Assembly (NCBI RefSeq): GCF_011075055.1
Contig: NC_058140.1
Span: 8,862,988-8,926,987, forward strand
DNA from: Mangifera indica
Lineage: Eukaryota; Streptophyta; Magnoliopsida; Sapindales; Anacardiaceae
Direction: 5' to 3'
DNA length: 64,000 bases
Each line of letters opens with the position of its first letter. Position 1 is the first letter of the stretch. Below are positions 24,530 to 36,932 of the stretch, piece after piece. The notes under the pieces are model-generated. The model was not told the DNA's origin, did no database searches, and saw nothing but the letters and a program-made list of their open reading frames with translations. Position numbers and translations under genes: made by a program.

Positions 24530-25568
24530 CTCATGCAGCTACTTAAACAGTGCAATGATCAAACAAATCATACTAAAGTTTCTTAAGGAGAATAAAGGTG
24601 TATATGAGAGTGTTAGGCAATTAGTTCTAGCCCCACAAATTGTCTACAAACCATTTTTGGTTGCTGAGTTATCACCCTAACAAGATAAAAGGGACAATGA
24701 GGCATAAGGATTCCCATTTGCAATGTGGGTGGTAGCCAAGGTCAACTTCACCCTATCTATAGTATGGTAAGCCAACATCAACCTCTCAAGTTTAAGGGCA
24801 ACCTAGTTTCAAGGACAGTACTAACAGAGGAGTGGCTAGAGGAAGTTAAAGATGTCATTGAGCTATTTGAGATGATCAATAAAGAAAAGATTCAATATGT
24901 CAACTTTTAAGAAGATGATAAGATATGGTGAAGAATACTATGTGAAACCTACTAAGTAGAAGACATGACTTAAAGGGCTTTTAAGAAAGATTTCCCATCA
25001 GCTGATATCACGTACATGTGGTTAGAAGAGTTCATCAATTTGAAGTAGAACAACATGACAATAAAATAATTATCCACCAGATTGAATGCCCCAGCCAATT
25101 GTGTCCTTAGAATAGCTAGCATAGATAAAGGCAAAATAGAGTCTTTTATGAGTGACTCATTTTAAACATAACTAATGATATTATGATGAGAGACCATGCC
25201 CCTAATATCTATTCAAAGGGTCTAAGTAAAACACAAAGGTTAGAAGCCATAGGGTTAAGAATGACCAATAAGTGAGGTACATCAGATCAACCTAACCTAG
25301 TTACCCCAGTTTAGAAGCCAATATTAAAAGGCAAACATTAGTGTAGCAATAGGGATATAGTAAGAGTAAGAGGTCTTTCCTATTCAAATGTAAGAAGAAA
25401 AATTGGAAGGTTAAGAAATAAAGGATTAGTTTAGGCATAATGATCATTCTATTTGCAACAAATTTGGGTATATATAGAGGATAAAAAGAAGAAAGTTTGA
25501 TTCAGTCTAGATAATCGAGGTAAGTTCCCCCTTGGAAAGAGTTGAGTGTTTAACTTTATGATTAGTAG
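24530..25568 (+). pseudogene. Tekay-like gag remnant
   Basis: At 24725-24910 QHQPLKFKGNLVSRTVL and EEWLEEVKDVIELFEM match the chromoviral gag opening (the usual P-x-F-x-G then W-L). Downstream, in frame with several stops, come LEDDKIWWR-like text, AFKKDFPSADITYMWLEEF (about 24975-25030), NNMTIK and LNAPANCVLRIA. The zinc knuckle region near 25380 is degraded. The piece stops at the Athila LTR (25569). Confidence 0.75.
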
Positions 25569-26901
25569 TGGTACGTGCTGTCGTCGACACCCAAATTAAA
25601 ATCCTAAATTCCTGCAACAAAAATGAAGTAAAGGAAAGTAAGGATCGTTCCCTTGAAGAGTTTCAATTATTACGTCGTCACAAATCAATCAAAACAAGGA
25701 AATAAATAGGGGTTTTGAATTGAATGCAAATTATAATTAAAAATAATAAATAAAAATTCAGCGAAATAATCTAAAACAAATAATCAATTAAACAAACCTT
25801 GGTCTACGGTCACATCCACCATTAGAACTACGATTGATCATCGAAACCAAAAATATCAAATTAACTATTCAAATATTCGTTGCGGTATTAATTACTTGTC
25901 CTTCCTTATGATTAGTTAACCAAAAATATGTATTCCAATTAACCCTTATTGATTAATAATTTGGATACGATCTCGAATTTAATTAAATAATAGTATTACG
26001 AATTAGAAAGACCAACGAAGCAAGACAACACGACGTTGCATTTAATCCAGTTGATTATTTTCCTAGGATTTACAGTTCCTGACGTAGCAAACGACAAACC
26101 TAGTTGCCATTTCGATTAAATGGATTGAAAAATTATGGATTCAACACCTAAACTAGTAGTAGATTATATTAATTAATAAACTAATCGCGCGTCTTAGCAA
26201 TCAACCAACACAATCATGAAAAATAATTCAAAAAGATAATCAATACTCGAATAATTAAAAAGATGCATTAAAGAACAAAAATAAATCTCACAATCATTGT
26301 AGTTCCATGGTTTCAGATCCCTTCAACCAAGAGAAAATATTCAACCACTGTAAACCATATTTAGCTCTCTAATCCTCTAATTACAATGATGAATATCCCT
26401 TAGTAAAATAAAAATAAAAGTATATATATTTTCTCCCTACTAAAATCTGGAAAATAAAAGTCAATCATAATCTCCTAATCCAACCAAGCAAAAGTGATAC
26501 ATATCTTCCCAAAAAGAAAGGAAAAAATATATGTTTTAATGTATATCCTTCCTCCAAAAATATCTTTCCTTATCTATCTCAATTAATCCTCTTTTCCAGC
26601 TAATATTTATCCTTTTTTTAAGTTGCAAATCTTGACATTTTGTAGACTTTTTCAACTAATCTGGACATCCAAATTTAATTTTCAAATTCTGCTTTTGCTA
26701 TTTCACGTGCCCACGCCTAGTCAGCGTCACGAATTTTTGTTGATTCGTAAATCTGTTTCAGTTTTAGACTTCTTGGCCCAACTTTCTCCAAAAAATATTC
26801 AAAGCTTCCTAAGTGCAAAAGATAAATAATTCCATTAGATTGAATTAAATTTCCACACAACATAAGGGAATTAGAACTCAAAATAATAACAATTAATGGT
26901 A
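25569..26901 (-). repeat. 3' LTR of the outer Athila-like element
   Basis: Partner of 39933-41256. The inner edge is followed on the plus strand by AAATTCCCCACACTT, the complement of a polypurine tract (GTGTGGGGAATTT). The terminal CA on the plus strand is mutated to TA. Confidence 0.85.
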
Positions 26902-29199
26902 TTATCAAATTCCCCACACTTATCTTTTGCTCGTCCTTGAGTAAAACAAAAACAAAAATAAAACAAACACAAAAAGGTTTCATTAATCTCTTTTCTCATG
27001 ATACCAAAAAGTGTACATACCTTAGGATTCAAACCAACCAAGACTCAACCATCAATACACATCATCAGCAAACTTCACAAGCAAATATGCACAAAGACAA
27101 ATCAAGAGAATCGCCTTCTAAAGCATGTATGAAGTTTTGGTGAATCTCCTCACGGTTATCACTCATATCACTCATGTGTTTAATGGTTTGGTGTTTCGCT
27201 CAAATTCTTCCAATGCAAACATTCTACCATAGGCTTGCTTATGCACCAAATCTCTACCATTTAGATTATATACATGCATAAATCAAAAGGACTTTATTTT
27301 AGGCTGTAATGGGGCTTTAGGTAAAGGTGAGGATTGATGGATACAAAAGGTTAAAACCATGAACATTAACAAAGCATTTAAACACATAAAGGGAACAAAA
27401 ATGTAAAGCTAAAACCACCACATTCACCACATTTCTTTACTATTTGCTATTGCCTTTCTCTTCTCTTTTTTTTTCTTTTCTGTCTTTTTCTTTTTTTCCT
27501 TTTTTTTTCATCATTTTTTTCTTTTCTTTTTTTTTTTTGAATAATTAAGAGAATTGGATAGTAAAGATAACAATATAGGCAATAACAATAACAATAACAA
27601 TAACAATCTTCATGCCAACTTCTTTTCATCATCTCATCCTAATGCATTTAAATCCCCTTTTTTCCCCACACTTAAATTTTTCAAGATAGCAAGTTCACCA
27701 AGCAACAAAATTTAGTTTAAATGCCCTGCTAATTTTCATGGTTGGGTGAGGATATTTGCTTGAAATCTTGGGTTTGTAATATAGTTTTAGCTCAAAGAAT
27801 CAAGGGATTTGTAAGGCTCAAGGGGCTAACTAGGAAAATTAAAATAGGTTGGCTTTTTAAGCTAAAGGTTTTAAACAAGAATGTCTTTATCATTTTCATG
27901 CATGTATATATCAATGCGGTCTCAAAATGGTTCAAAGCAAGTTCTAGAGATATATTCACATGGGAGAATATCACTTATCAAAGAAAACATAGATTGATAT
28001 GTATGTTTTAATCTTTTTTGGCTCAAAACTCACGGGTTAAATAAATTCACCTTAACCTCAAACAAAACTCTAGCACTCAATTATCAAAATTTGTTTAAAT
28101 GCATACCCCTAGCTAATCTAACAAATCAGTGTACATTGCTCTCCTACTGAATCAGCTAAATCCTAAGGCATGCATACAAATTAATTCCTTCAAAATGAAA
28201 TTAATGGAACTGTTTGGTTGACTAAAAATAGGGAAAAATACACCAACTGCCATAACAATGAAAAACAAAAACAAAAACCAACTTTAACCAGCAATGAACA
28301 ACAACAAAGGCAGAAAAAAGCAAAAAAAACAAAGCATGACACAAAAAAGACAAAAAAAACAGACAGAAGAACAGAACAGGTAGACAGAATAAAGCAGAAG
28401 ATAAAACAGAGCAGGTTAAAATAGAACAGAAGGACAAAATATAAGAACAGATCAGAAAAAAAAATAAAAGACAGGTAAAGAAAAACATAAAAAATAAAAC
28501 ACAACCCTCCCCGACACTTGAACCAAACATTGTCCACAATGTTTAAACAAAACACAAAATAATGAAACTAAAATATAAAAGAAAAGAGAAAGAAAACTTC
28601 TCTAGATTTGGGAAAAAGGAACAACAGACAACATCATAAAGAGTTACCATTGACAGAAGATGTTTCAGGTTCCAATGATGGCTCTATTATAGAGGGGTTT
28701 TGACAGGTCGATCTTGCTAGTCTTTGATGTTGTGAGCAGGTTCCTACCATAGCAGTGTAGAATAAGTATAGGGGCTGTTAGGGCTTAAGTGAGAAAGAAA
28801 ATGTAATTTCACGGTGATGACAAATATGATTTCATATAACCAAGCATTATACTTGCACTTAAGCATATGGGCCCTTTATGTTTAACAGAATAACAAAGCC
28901 AGAGTTGGAGTTTGACAAAAATGCATGACCCAATTCCAGAACACCAAAATACAGATTTCTCCCTCGTGAACATTTACAGAAGGCTAACTGGAACCTACAG
29001 GAGGAAGAAGATGATTGAACAGTAACATAAAAATAAATTAAAATGAACCTAATTGAAAATTATAAAATAATTACTAATTAAACATCCAAAAATCCTAAAA
29101 CTAAAATTGAAACACATAAACCGAAATTAAAAAAAACAAATGTCCAGAAAAATTAAAATTGAAGTATTAATTAAAATAAGATTGAAAGCTTGGGTTGCC
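26902..29199 (-). other. Non-coding 3' region of the outer Athila-like element
   Basis: Holds a pyrimidine tract (27455-27540), an ATAACA hexamer repeat (27578-27607) and an A-rich tract (28255-28500). Its minus-strand frames at 28190-28555 arise from the A-rich tract and are phenylalanine/cysteine-rich, not convincing proteins. The counterpart is 34625-36932. Confidence 0.7.
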
Positions 29200-29818
29200 T
29201 CCCAAGTAGCGCCTTTGTTTACAGTCGTCGACTCAATGTAATGCTTTTGTCTATTTATCCATGTAGACGGGATCTCTTCGCTCCACTTATTCAATATTTT
29301 CAGCTTGCACTCTTTCGTAAAAAGGTTTGAGTCAGTGGCCATTAACTTTAAACACTTTTGAGGTTGCTAAGCTCTGAATCTCTATTACACCATGAGGAAA
29401 AATGTTAGTAACAACAAAAGGTCCAATCCAACGAGAACGTAATTTACCTAAAAACAATCGAAGTCGAATGATAAAGGAGAACTTTTTAGCCAAATGAAAA
29501 TTCTTTTTTGGAAATCATTTTGTCATGAAATGCTTTTGTTTTCTCCTTATAGATTCTAGAACTCTCGTAAGTGTCATTGCAAATTTCTTCTAATTCTTGC
29601 AACTGTAATTTCCTATGTTCACAACTCTTATCCAACTTGCTTGGCAGCTCAATATGCTTTATGCTCTAATTCAACTGGAAGATGGCAGGCCTTACCGAAT
29701 ACCAACCTGTATGGTGACATACCAATTGGTGTTTTGTATGTTGTTCTATATGCCCATAGCGCATCCTCTAAGCACAAACTCCAATCCTTTCTTGTTGGAC
29801 CAACGGTTTTCTTAATGA
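29200..29818 (-). pseudogene. Athila-like integrase C-terminal part (outer element)
   Basis: [28 protein letters not shown] text, [23 protein letters not shown] text (29675-29815) and then the tail to about 29200 parallel residues 345-480 of the 493-codon frame, with stops. This copy retains the integrase sequence immediately upstream of [12 protein letters not shown], which the chimeric frame lacks. Confidence 0.8.
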
Positions 29819-29827
29819 TAGATTTAA

Positions 29828-30757
29828 GGCCAAATGACTATTTCCCACCCAAGGTATGTTGTAATAACAAGTTTCCACCCTTTAACTATGGAAACACCAA
29901 ATACCCACCCATGACCGATTAAATTTAACAAAACCCTAACAGTGGTAAATTTAATCTCATTTTCCCCCCTAAAAGTTTAAAAACTAACATTTTTTTCCTA
30001 ATCTAAGTTTGAAAAGATTGCATTTCCCCTCCTAGGGTTTATTTCCAAACCCTCTCACTTTCTCCGATGCCATCGCTGACCGTCTTCCCCTCTCGACGAT
30101 TTCTCTTCCACTGACAGCCCCCCTCAACTCCACCCTAACCCATCTGGTGCAGAGATACATCGTCTAGGAAGAGAAATCGTCTTTCTAGACGATGAAGACG
30201 AGATCGATCGATCTCATCTTCATCGTCTGGGAAGACGATCGTCTTCCCAAATGAAGATGACTCGTCCTCCCAGACGACGACGAGTCGTCTCATCTTCATC
30301 TGGGAAGAAGATCATCTTCCTAGACGACGACGACTGGGAAGACGAAGAACTTCGTCTTGACGAAGTTCTTCATCTTCCACGATTTCTCCGACGTCAATTG
30401 GGCATCCAAATACGAGGAAAGAGATCACGAAAGGAGAGCATGCTTCGAGAGAGAGAGGTCGTCGACAATGGAGCCGGAGATGTCATTGAAGATTTTAAAA
30501 CGAAACCCTATGGTGAAACTGTGATTTTTTAAAACTTACGCTGGGGGAAAATTTTAGTTTGTAAAGTTTAGGGGGGCAAAAGTAGATTCTATTTTAGTTT
30601 ATTTTTAATATTATAGAAAAAATAATGATTTTACCCTTACCACCGTTAGGGTTTTGTTAAATTTAACCAGCCATGGGTGGGTGTTTGGTGTTTCCATAGT
30701 TAAAGGGTGGAAACTTGTCATTACAACATACCTTAGGTGGGAAATAGTCGTTTGGCC
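29828..30757. mobile_element. Second MULE of the same family (930 bp)
   Basis: Ends GGCCAAATGACTATTTCCC and its inverse, with an exact 9-bp duplication TAGATTTAA (29819-29827 and 30758-30766). Terminal inverted repeats exceed 100 bp (shared with the 31032 element). The interior (about 30060-30500) is GC-rich and crowded with GAAGACGA / TCGTCTTC words in both directions, so it can fold extensively. The plus-strand frame 30251-30532 falls in these repeats and shows no transposase. Confidence 0.9.
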
Positions 30758-30766
30758 TAGATTTAA

Positions 30767-31022
30767 TTTCTCAGTTTGAAACCTCAACTTGTCCGCTAGT
30801 TTGTGGATGGTACGTTGTAGCAAACTTGTGTGTCATACCATATTTTTTTAGTAGCGCTTCCACTGTTAGGTTACAAAAATGTTTCTCTTGATCGCTAATT
30901 AGAGCCTTCAGAATGTCAAACCTGCTGAATATGTTAGATTTAAAGAAATCTGAAACAACTTTAGAGTCATCAGTTCGGGTAGCTTTTGTTTCTACCCACT
31001 TTGAGACATAATCAACCCTTAA
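30767..31022 (-). pseudogene. Athila-like integrase core between the two MULEs
   Basis: [51 protein letters not shown] and [14 protein letters not shown]. The second catalytic aspartate (I-S-D-Q) and the glutamate (Q-V-E-V) are visible. Removing the MULEs and one duplication copy each joins it smoothly to the neighbouring pieces. Confidence 0.85.
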
Positions 31023-31031
31023 TAAATATAA

Positions 31032-31839
31032 GGCCAAACGACTATTTCCCAACCAAGGTTTAGCGTTTTCTCAAATGTCCCCCCTTTAACTATGGAAACA
31101 CCAAACACCCACCCATGGCCGGTTAGATTTAACCAAACCTAATGGTGGTAGGGGTAAAATCATCATTTTTGCTATAATATTAAAAATAAACTAAAATAGA
31201 ATCTAATTTTATCCCCTAAACTTTAAAAACTAAAATTTTCCCCAACCTAAGTTTTAAAAAATCACAGTTTCACCCTAGGGTTTAGTTTTGAAATCTCTGG
31301 CGACCGTTCTAGCTCCGTTGCCGACGGTCTCTCCCTCCCAAAGCAGCCTCTCCTTTCGGCGAATGCTTTCCTTCCATTTGGAGGCTCGATCGACATCAAA
31401 AACGGGAAGAGGGACGAAGAACTTCGTCAGGGAAGACGACGGCTTCGTCTTCGTCTGGGGAGACGAAGAACTTCATCTTCCCCAACGAAGTTCTTCGTCC
31501 CTCTTCCCGTTTTTGACGTCAATCGAGCCTCCAAATAGGAGGAAAGCATTCGCCGGAAGGAGAGCCTACTTCGGGAGGAAGAGACCATCGACAACGGAGC
31601 CGAAACGGTCACCGGAGATTTCAAAACCAAACCCTAGGGTGAAATTACGATTTTTTAAAACTTAGGTTGGGGGAAAATTTTAGTTTTTAAAGTTTAGGGG
31701 GGCAAAAGGAGATAAAATTTTTAGGCGTTAGGGTTTGGTTAAATCTAACCGGCCATGGGTGGGTGTTTGGTGTTTCCATAGTTAAAGGGGGGACATTTGA
31801 GAAAACGCTAAACCTTGGGTGAGAAATAGTCGTTTGGCC
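31032..31839. mobile_element. Foldback MULE (808 bp) in the Athila integrase
   Basis: The element starts GGCCAAACGACTATTTCCC and ends with the inverse. It is flanked by an exact 9-bp duplication TAAATATAA (31023-31031 and 31840-31848), the hallmark of Mutator-like elements. The inverted repeat is not limited to the ends: the left arm from 31032 to about 31440 pairs with the right arm from about 31465 to 31839, leaving a tiny loop. It has no transposase. Both strands of the middle carry open frames (31288-31665, 31427-31630) that are mirror images of the same arm. Confidence 0.9.
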
Positions 31840-32231
31840 TAAATATAAACATAATCAAACGAAGATGGAAAAGGCTCCATGAAATCAATACCCCAAACAT
31901 AAAAAAATTCACAAACTAAAATAGGAGTTTAAGGCATTTCATTTTCCTGTGAAATGTTACCTGTTTTTTGATAGCGTTCACAAGATTTGCAAAAAGAGTA
32001 TGTGTCTCGAAATAAAGTTGGCAAGAAAAATCCACAATCCAAATACAAATGGTAAAAGGTAATAATAGAAGAAATTTTTGTTTTAGGTATGCACCTTCTT
32101 ATAACTTGATCAGCGTAATGTTTCCACAAATACGAATCATCCCATACGTAATATTTTGTATCATTTTTCAGTTTGTCTCTTTGAGCCTTAGATAAATCAG
32201 CTTGTAGTATGTTAGTAACCAAATAGTTCAC
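31840..32231 (-). pseudogene. Athila-like integrase zinc-binding region and core start
   Basis: QADLSKAQRDKLKNDTKYY, YLWKHYADQVIRRCIP, then LFRDTYSFCKSCERYQKTG. The cysteine pair is kept, but the segment carrying the two histidines is missing between FYHLYLD and CGFF. Below 31929 the frame continues as FFYVWGIDFMEPFPSSFDYVYI up to the MULE at 31839, which contains the first catalytic aspartate (GIDFM). Confidence 0.8.
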
Positions 32232-32362
32232 AATGTTTGTGTACCAGGGCAGCCTGCAACTTGTTGTAAATAACTGCTCATCAGGAAATTGCTCCTGCAG
32301 ATTCTACTCTCTTGTCCAACTTTATCATTGATCTCTAAGTCAAATTCACTCAGCAGAAGAAT

Positions 32363-32572
32363 CTATCTTATAAGCCTTGGTTTTACCTCATTCTTTGTTA
32401 TCAAATACCTAAAGACTGCATGATCAGAATAAATAACCACTTTAATACCCAATAAATAAAAACAAAATTTTTCTAATGCAAAAACAATAACCAAGAGTTC
32501 TTTTTCAGTGGTTGAATAATTATTTTGTGTATCATTTAAGGTCATCGAGGCATAATATATAGCATGTGGCAC
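32363..32572 (-). pseudogene. Athila-like RNase H fragment
   Basis: AIYYASMTLNDTQNNYST, TEKELLVIVFALEKF and VVIYSDHAVFRYLITK show the glutamate and second aspartate motifs (T-E-K-E-L; Y-S-D-H). It follows the RT after a frameshift. The C-terminal part is short. Confidence 0.8.
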
Positions 32573-32691
32573 CCTTCCAACTCGCTAGTCCAAAACACCT
32601 CTTACAGCGTAATCACTTGCATCACACATTATTTCAAATGGGAGACTCCAATCAGGTCGCTGAATTATTGGTGCAGAAGTCAGTAGCTGCT

Positions 32692-33299
32692 TCAACTTGT
32701 CAAATGCATTTTTACACTAAAGGATCGATAAAAACCTGCATGGCCAAGGAAAGAACGAACTTCCCACACACTAGCGGGGTAAGGTAAAGATTGAATAATA
32801 TCAATTTTAGCCTTATCTACCTCTCTACCCTTTGCTGAAACTATATGCCCAAAAACTATACCTTGCTCAAACATAAAATGACATTTTTCAAAATTTAAAA
32901 CAAGGTTAGTTTCAATACATCTTTGTAAAACAAGTGTGAGATTTTGCAAACAATTATCAAATGAATCCCCATGAACAGTAAAATCATCCATAAAAATTTC
33001 TATAATGTGCTCAACATAATCTGAAAATATACTGACCATATCCCTTTGAAAAGTGGTTGGTGCATTACAAGCTTCGAATGGCATTCGTCGATATGCAAAG
33101 GTTCCAAATGGGTATGTGAAAGTCATCTTCTCCTGATCTTTTGGAGCAATTACAATTTGAAAATAACCTGAAAAGCCATCTAGAAAACAGTAATAAGCTC
33201 GACCAGCTAGCCTTTCCAACATTTGATCAATAAACGGTAACGAAAAATGATCTTTATGGGTTACAACATTTAATTTCCGATAATCTATACAAACCTGCC
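32692..33299 (-). pseudogene. Athila-like reverse transcriptase, N-terminally cut
   Basis: Begins at the LTR edge with QVCIDYRKLNVVTHKDHF, then LPFIDQMLERLAGRAYYCF, SGYFQIVIAPKDQEK and TFTYPFGTFAYRRMPFEA. The active site is IFMDDFTVHG with both aspartates kept. LNFEKCHFMFEQGIVFGH and SFLGHAGFYRSF end the frame. The first fingers region (about 100 residues) is missing because the inner copy lies there. The frame is open for about 200 residues, so this is among the better preserved parts. Confidence 0.85.
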
Positions 33300-34624
33300 T
33301 GGTACGTGCTGTCATTGACACCCAAATTAAATTCTAAATTCTTGCAACAAAAATGTAGTAAAGGAAAGTAGGGATCGTTCCCTTGAAGAGCTTTAATTAG
33401 TATGTCGTCACAAATAAATCGAAACAAGAAAATAAATGGGGGTTTTGAATTGAATGCAAATTATAATGAAAACAATAAATAAAAATTCAATGAAATAATG
33501 TGACAGTAAATAATCAATTAAACAAACCTTGGTCTACAGTCACATCCACCATTGGAACTACGATTGATCATAGAAATAAAAAATATCAAATTAATTATTC
33601 AAATATTCGTTGTGGTATTAAATTTACCTGTCCTTCCTTACAATTAGTTAACTAAAAACATGTATTCCAATTAACCCTTATTGATTAATAATTCGGATAC
33701 GATCTCGAATTTAATTAAACAATAGCATTACGAATTAAAAAGACCAATGAAGCAAGACAACACAAACATACGACGTTGCATTTAATTCAATTGATTATTT
33801 TCCTAAGAGTTACAGTTTCTGACGCAGCAAAAGATAAACCTAGTTGCCACTTCGATTAGATGAATTGAACAATTACGGATTCAACACTTAGATTATATTA
33901 ATTGATAAACTAATTGCATACCTTAGAAATCAATCAACACAATCATGAAAAATAATTCAGAAAGATAATCAATACTCAAATAATTAAAAAGATGCATTAA
34001 AGAACAAAAATAAATCTCACAATCATTGTAGTTTCATGGTTTCAGATCCCTTCAACCAAGAGAAATTATTCAGCCACTGTAAACCATATTTTGCTCTCTA
34101 ATTCTCTAATTACAATGGTTGATCATCTCTAACAAAAATCAAAGTATATATATTATCTCTCTACTAGAAATCTGAAAAATAAAAGTCAATCCTAATTTTC
34201 TAATCCAATCAAGCAAAGTGATACATATCTTCCCAAAAAGAAAGGAAAAGATATATATTTTAATGTATATCCTTCCTCCAAAAATATCCTTCCTTATCCA
34301 TCTTAATTAATCCTCTTTTCCAGCTAGCAATTATCCCTTTTCTAGGAAGCAAATCTTGATATTTTATAGACCCTTGCAGCTGATCTGGGCATCCAGATTT
34401 TATTTTCAAATTCTGCTTTCGTCATTTCACGTGCCCACGCCTAGTCAGCTTCACAGAATTTTCAGATTAATAGGTTTGCTCTAATTTTTCATCTTTTTGG
34501 CCTATCTTATTCCAAATATGCTCAAAGCTTCCTAAATACAAAAAGATAAGTAATTCCATTAGATTGAATTAAATTTCACACAATATAAGGGAATTATAAA
34601 TCAAAATAATAACAATTAATGGCA
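33300..34624 (-). repeat. LTR of the inner Athila-like copy
   Basis: Starts TGGTACGTGCTG and ends AATTAATGGCA on the plus strand, so both canonical ends are intact. It lacks AAACTAGTAGTAG, present in both outer LTRs, and differs from them together across the 34440-34500 stretch. A C-run complementary to a polypurine tract follows at 34634-34639. Confidence 0.85.
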
Positions 34625-36932
34625 TTATCGAATTCCCCCACACTTATCTTTTGCTCGTCTTCGAGTAAAACAAAAACAAAAACAAAACAAACACAAAAAG
34701 GTTCCATCAATCTCTTTTTTCATGATACCAAAAAGTGTGCGTACCTTAAGATTCAAACCAACCAATATTCAACCATCAACACAACTCATTATCAAACTTC
34801 TCAAGGAAATATGCACAAAGACAAATCAAGACAATCACATTCTAAAGCATGTATAAAGTTTTAGTGAATCTCCTCACGGTTATCACTCATATTACTTATG
34901 TGTTTAATGGTTCGGTGTTCTGCTCAAATTCTTCCAATGCAAACATTCTACCATAAGCTTGCTTATGCACCAAATCTCCACCACTTAGATTATATACATG
35001 CAGAAATCAAAATGACTTTATTTTAGGTTGTAATGGGGTTTTGGGTAAAGGTGAGGGTTAATGGATACAAAGGGTTAAAACCATGAATATTAAAATAACA
35101 TTTAAACATCAAAGGGGAACACAAATGTAAAGCTAAAGCCACCACATTCACCACATTTCTTTGCTACTTGCTATTGCCTTTCTCTTCTCTCTTTTTCAAC
35201 TTCTTTTTTTTTTCTTTTCTGTTTTTTTTTTTTTCTTTTTCATCATTTTTTTTCTTTTTTTTTTCTTGAATAACTAAGAAAATTGGGTAGCAAAGATAAC
35301 AACATAAGGCAATCTCAATAGCACTCTTCATGCCAACTTCTTCTCGTCATCTCTTCCTATACAATTAAGTCCCCTTTTCCCCCACACTTAAATTTCTCAA
35401 GATAGAAACTTCACCAAGCAACAAAATTTAGTTTAAATGCCTTGCTAATTTTCATGGTTAGGTGAGGATTTTTACTCGAAGGCTTGGGTTTGTAATATGG
35501 TTTTAGCACAAATAATCAAGGGTTTTGTAAGGCTCAAGGGGCTAACTAGGGAAATTAAAATAGGTTGGCTTTTTAAGCTAAAAGGTTTAAACAAGAATGC
35601 CTTTATCATTTTTATGCATGCATATTGCAATATGGTCTCGAAATGGTTCAAAGCAAGTTCTAGAGATATATTCACATTAGAGAATATCACTCATCAAAGA
35701 AAAATATAGATTGATATGTATGTTTCAATCTTTTTCGGCTCAAAACTCACGGGTTAAATAAATTCACCTCAACTTCAACAAAACTCTAGCACTTAATGAT
35801 CAAAATTTGTTTAAGTGCATACCCTTATTAATCTGACAAATAAGTGTGTACAATGCTCTCCTACTAAATCAGCTAAATCCTAAGGCATGCATACAAATTA
35901 ATTCATTCAAAGTGAGATTAATGGAATTGTTTAGCTGACTAAAAACAAGGAAGGATACACCAGCTGCCATATTAATGAAAACCAAACTTTATCCAGCAAG
36001 GAACAACAACATAGACAAAGCAAAATAAGGCATACCCAGAATAAGCATAATACAAAGAAGAAAAAAAAAACTAACAAAAAAACAGAACAAGCAGACAGAA
36101 TAAACTAAAAGTAGAACAAAAGGACAAAACATAAGAACATAGCAGAAAAAAAATAGAACTGAAAAACAGAATAGTAAATAGCAGAAAAATAAAACACAAA
36201 TAAACCCTCCCCCACACTTAAACCAAACATTGTCCTCAATGTTTAAACAAAACATATAATAATGAAAACTGAGATTTAAAAGAAAAGGGAAAGAAAACTT
36301 CTCTGGATTTGGGGAAAAAGAATAGTATTTCGAATTATGGAGAGTTGCAATTGATGGAGGATTCTTCGGATTTCAATGACAGCTCTGGTGTAAGAGGCCT
36401 TCGATGGGTGGATTATGTTGGTCTTTGATGCTGTGAGCAGGTTCTAACCATGGCATTGCAGAATAAGTATAGGCCTTCGATGGGAGAGAAAGTGTAGTTT
36501 GACGGTATTGGCAAATGAGATATCATATAATCAGACTAAATCATATGGCCCCCTTGTATTTAAGAAAATAACAAAGCAGAAGCTGGACTTTTGACAGAAG
36601 CACATGACCCAGTTCTAGAACACCAAAATGCAGAATTCTCCCCCCGTGAACATTTACAGAAAACTAACTGGGACCTGTAGGAGGAAGAAGACGATTGAAC
36701 AGGAACATGAAAATAAATTAAAATAAACCTAATTGAAAATCATAAAATAATTACTAATTAAACATCCAAAAATCATAAAACTGAAATTTAAAACTAAAAT
36801 TGGAAACCGAAATTAAAAACAAATGTCTAGAAAATTAAAATTGAAGCATTAATCAGAATAAGATTGAAAGCTTAGGTTGCCTCCCAAGTAGCGCCTTTGT
36901 TTACAATCGTCGGCTTGACGTAATGCCTTCAT
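34625..36932 (-). other. Non-coding 3' region of the inner Athila-like copy
   Basis: Parallel to 26902-29200 along its whole length. It contains a long pyrimidine tract (35196-35268) and an A-rich tract (36050-36200). Open frames on either strand here are low in complexity or differ between the two copies mainly at amino-acid-changing sites. No envelope-like frame is seen. Confidence 0.7.

Noticed and set aside
26623..26983. Frames at 26623-26829 (+) and 26717-26983 (-), and 41108-41395 (-)
   Set aside because: All fall within the Athila LTRs, are interrupted at the corresponding positions of the other copies and match no protein.
27742..28011. Plus-strand frame conserved in both Athila 3' regions (also 35497-35709), possibly an antisense gene known from some gypsy lineages
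   Set aside because: Comparing the two copies by eye, most differences change the amino acid (about ten replacements against four or five silent ones over 66 codons), so there is no sign of protein-level constraint.
28190..28555. Minus-strand frames of 105-121 codons rich in F, C and L, resembling a membrane protein
   Set aside because: They come from the A-rich tract read on the other strand; two overlapping frames are open at once, and the counterpart in the inner copy has a different frame.
31288..31665. 125-codon plus-strand frame and 67-codon minus-strand frame (31427-31630) as genes
   Set aside because: They are the two arms of one inverted repeat and encode mirror versions of the same text, so they reflect the foldback structure.
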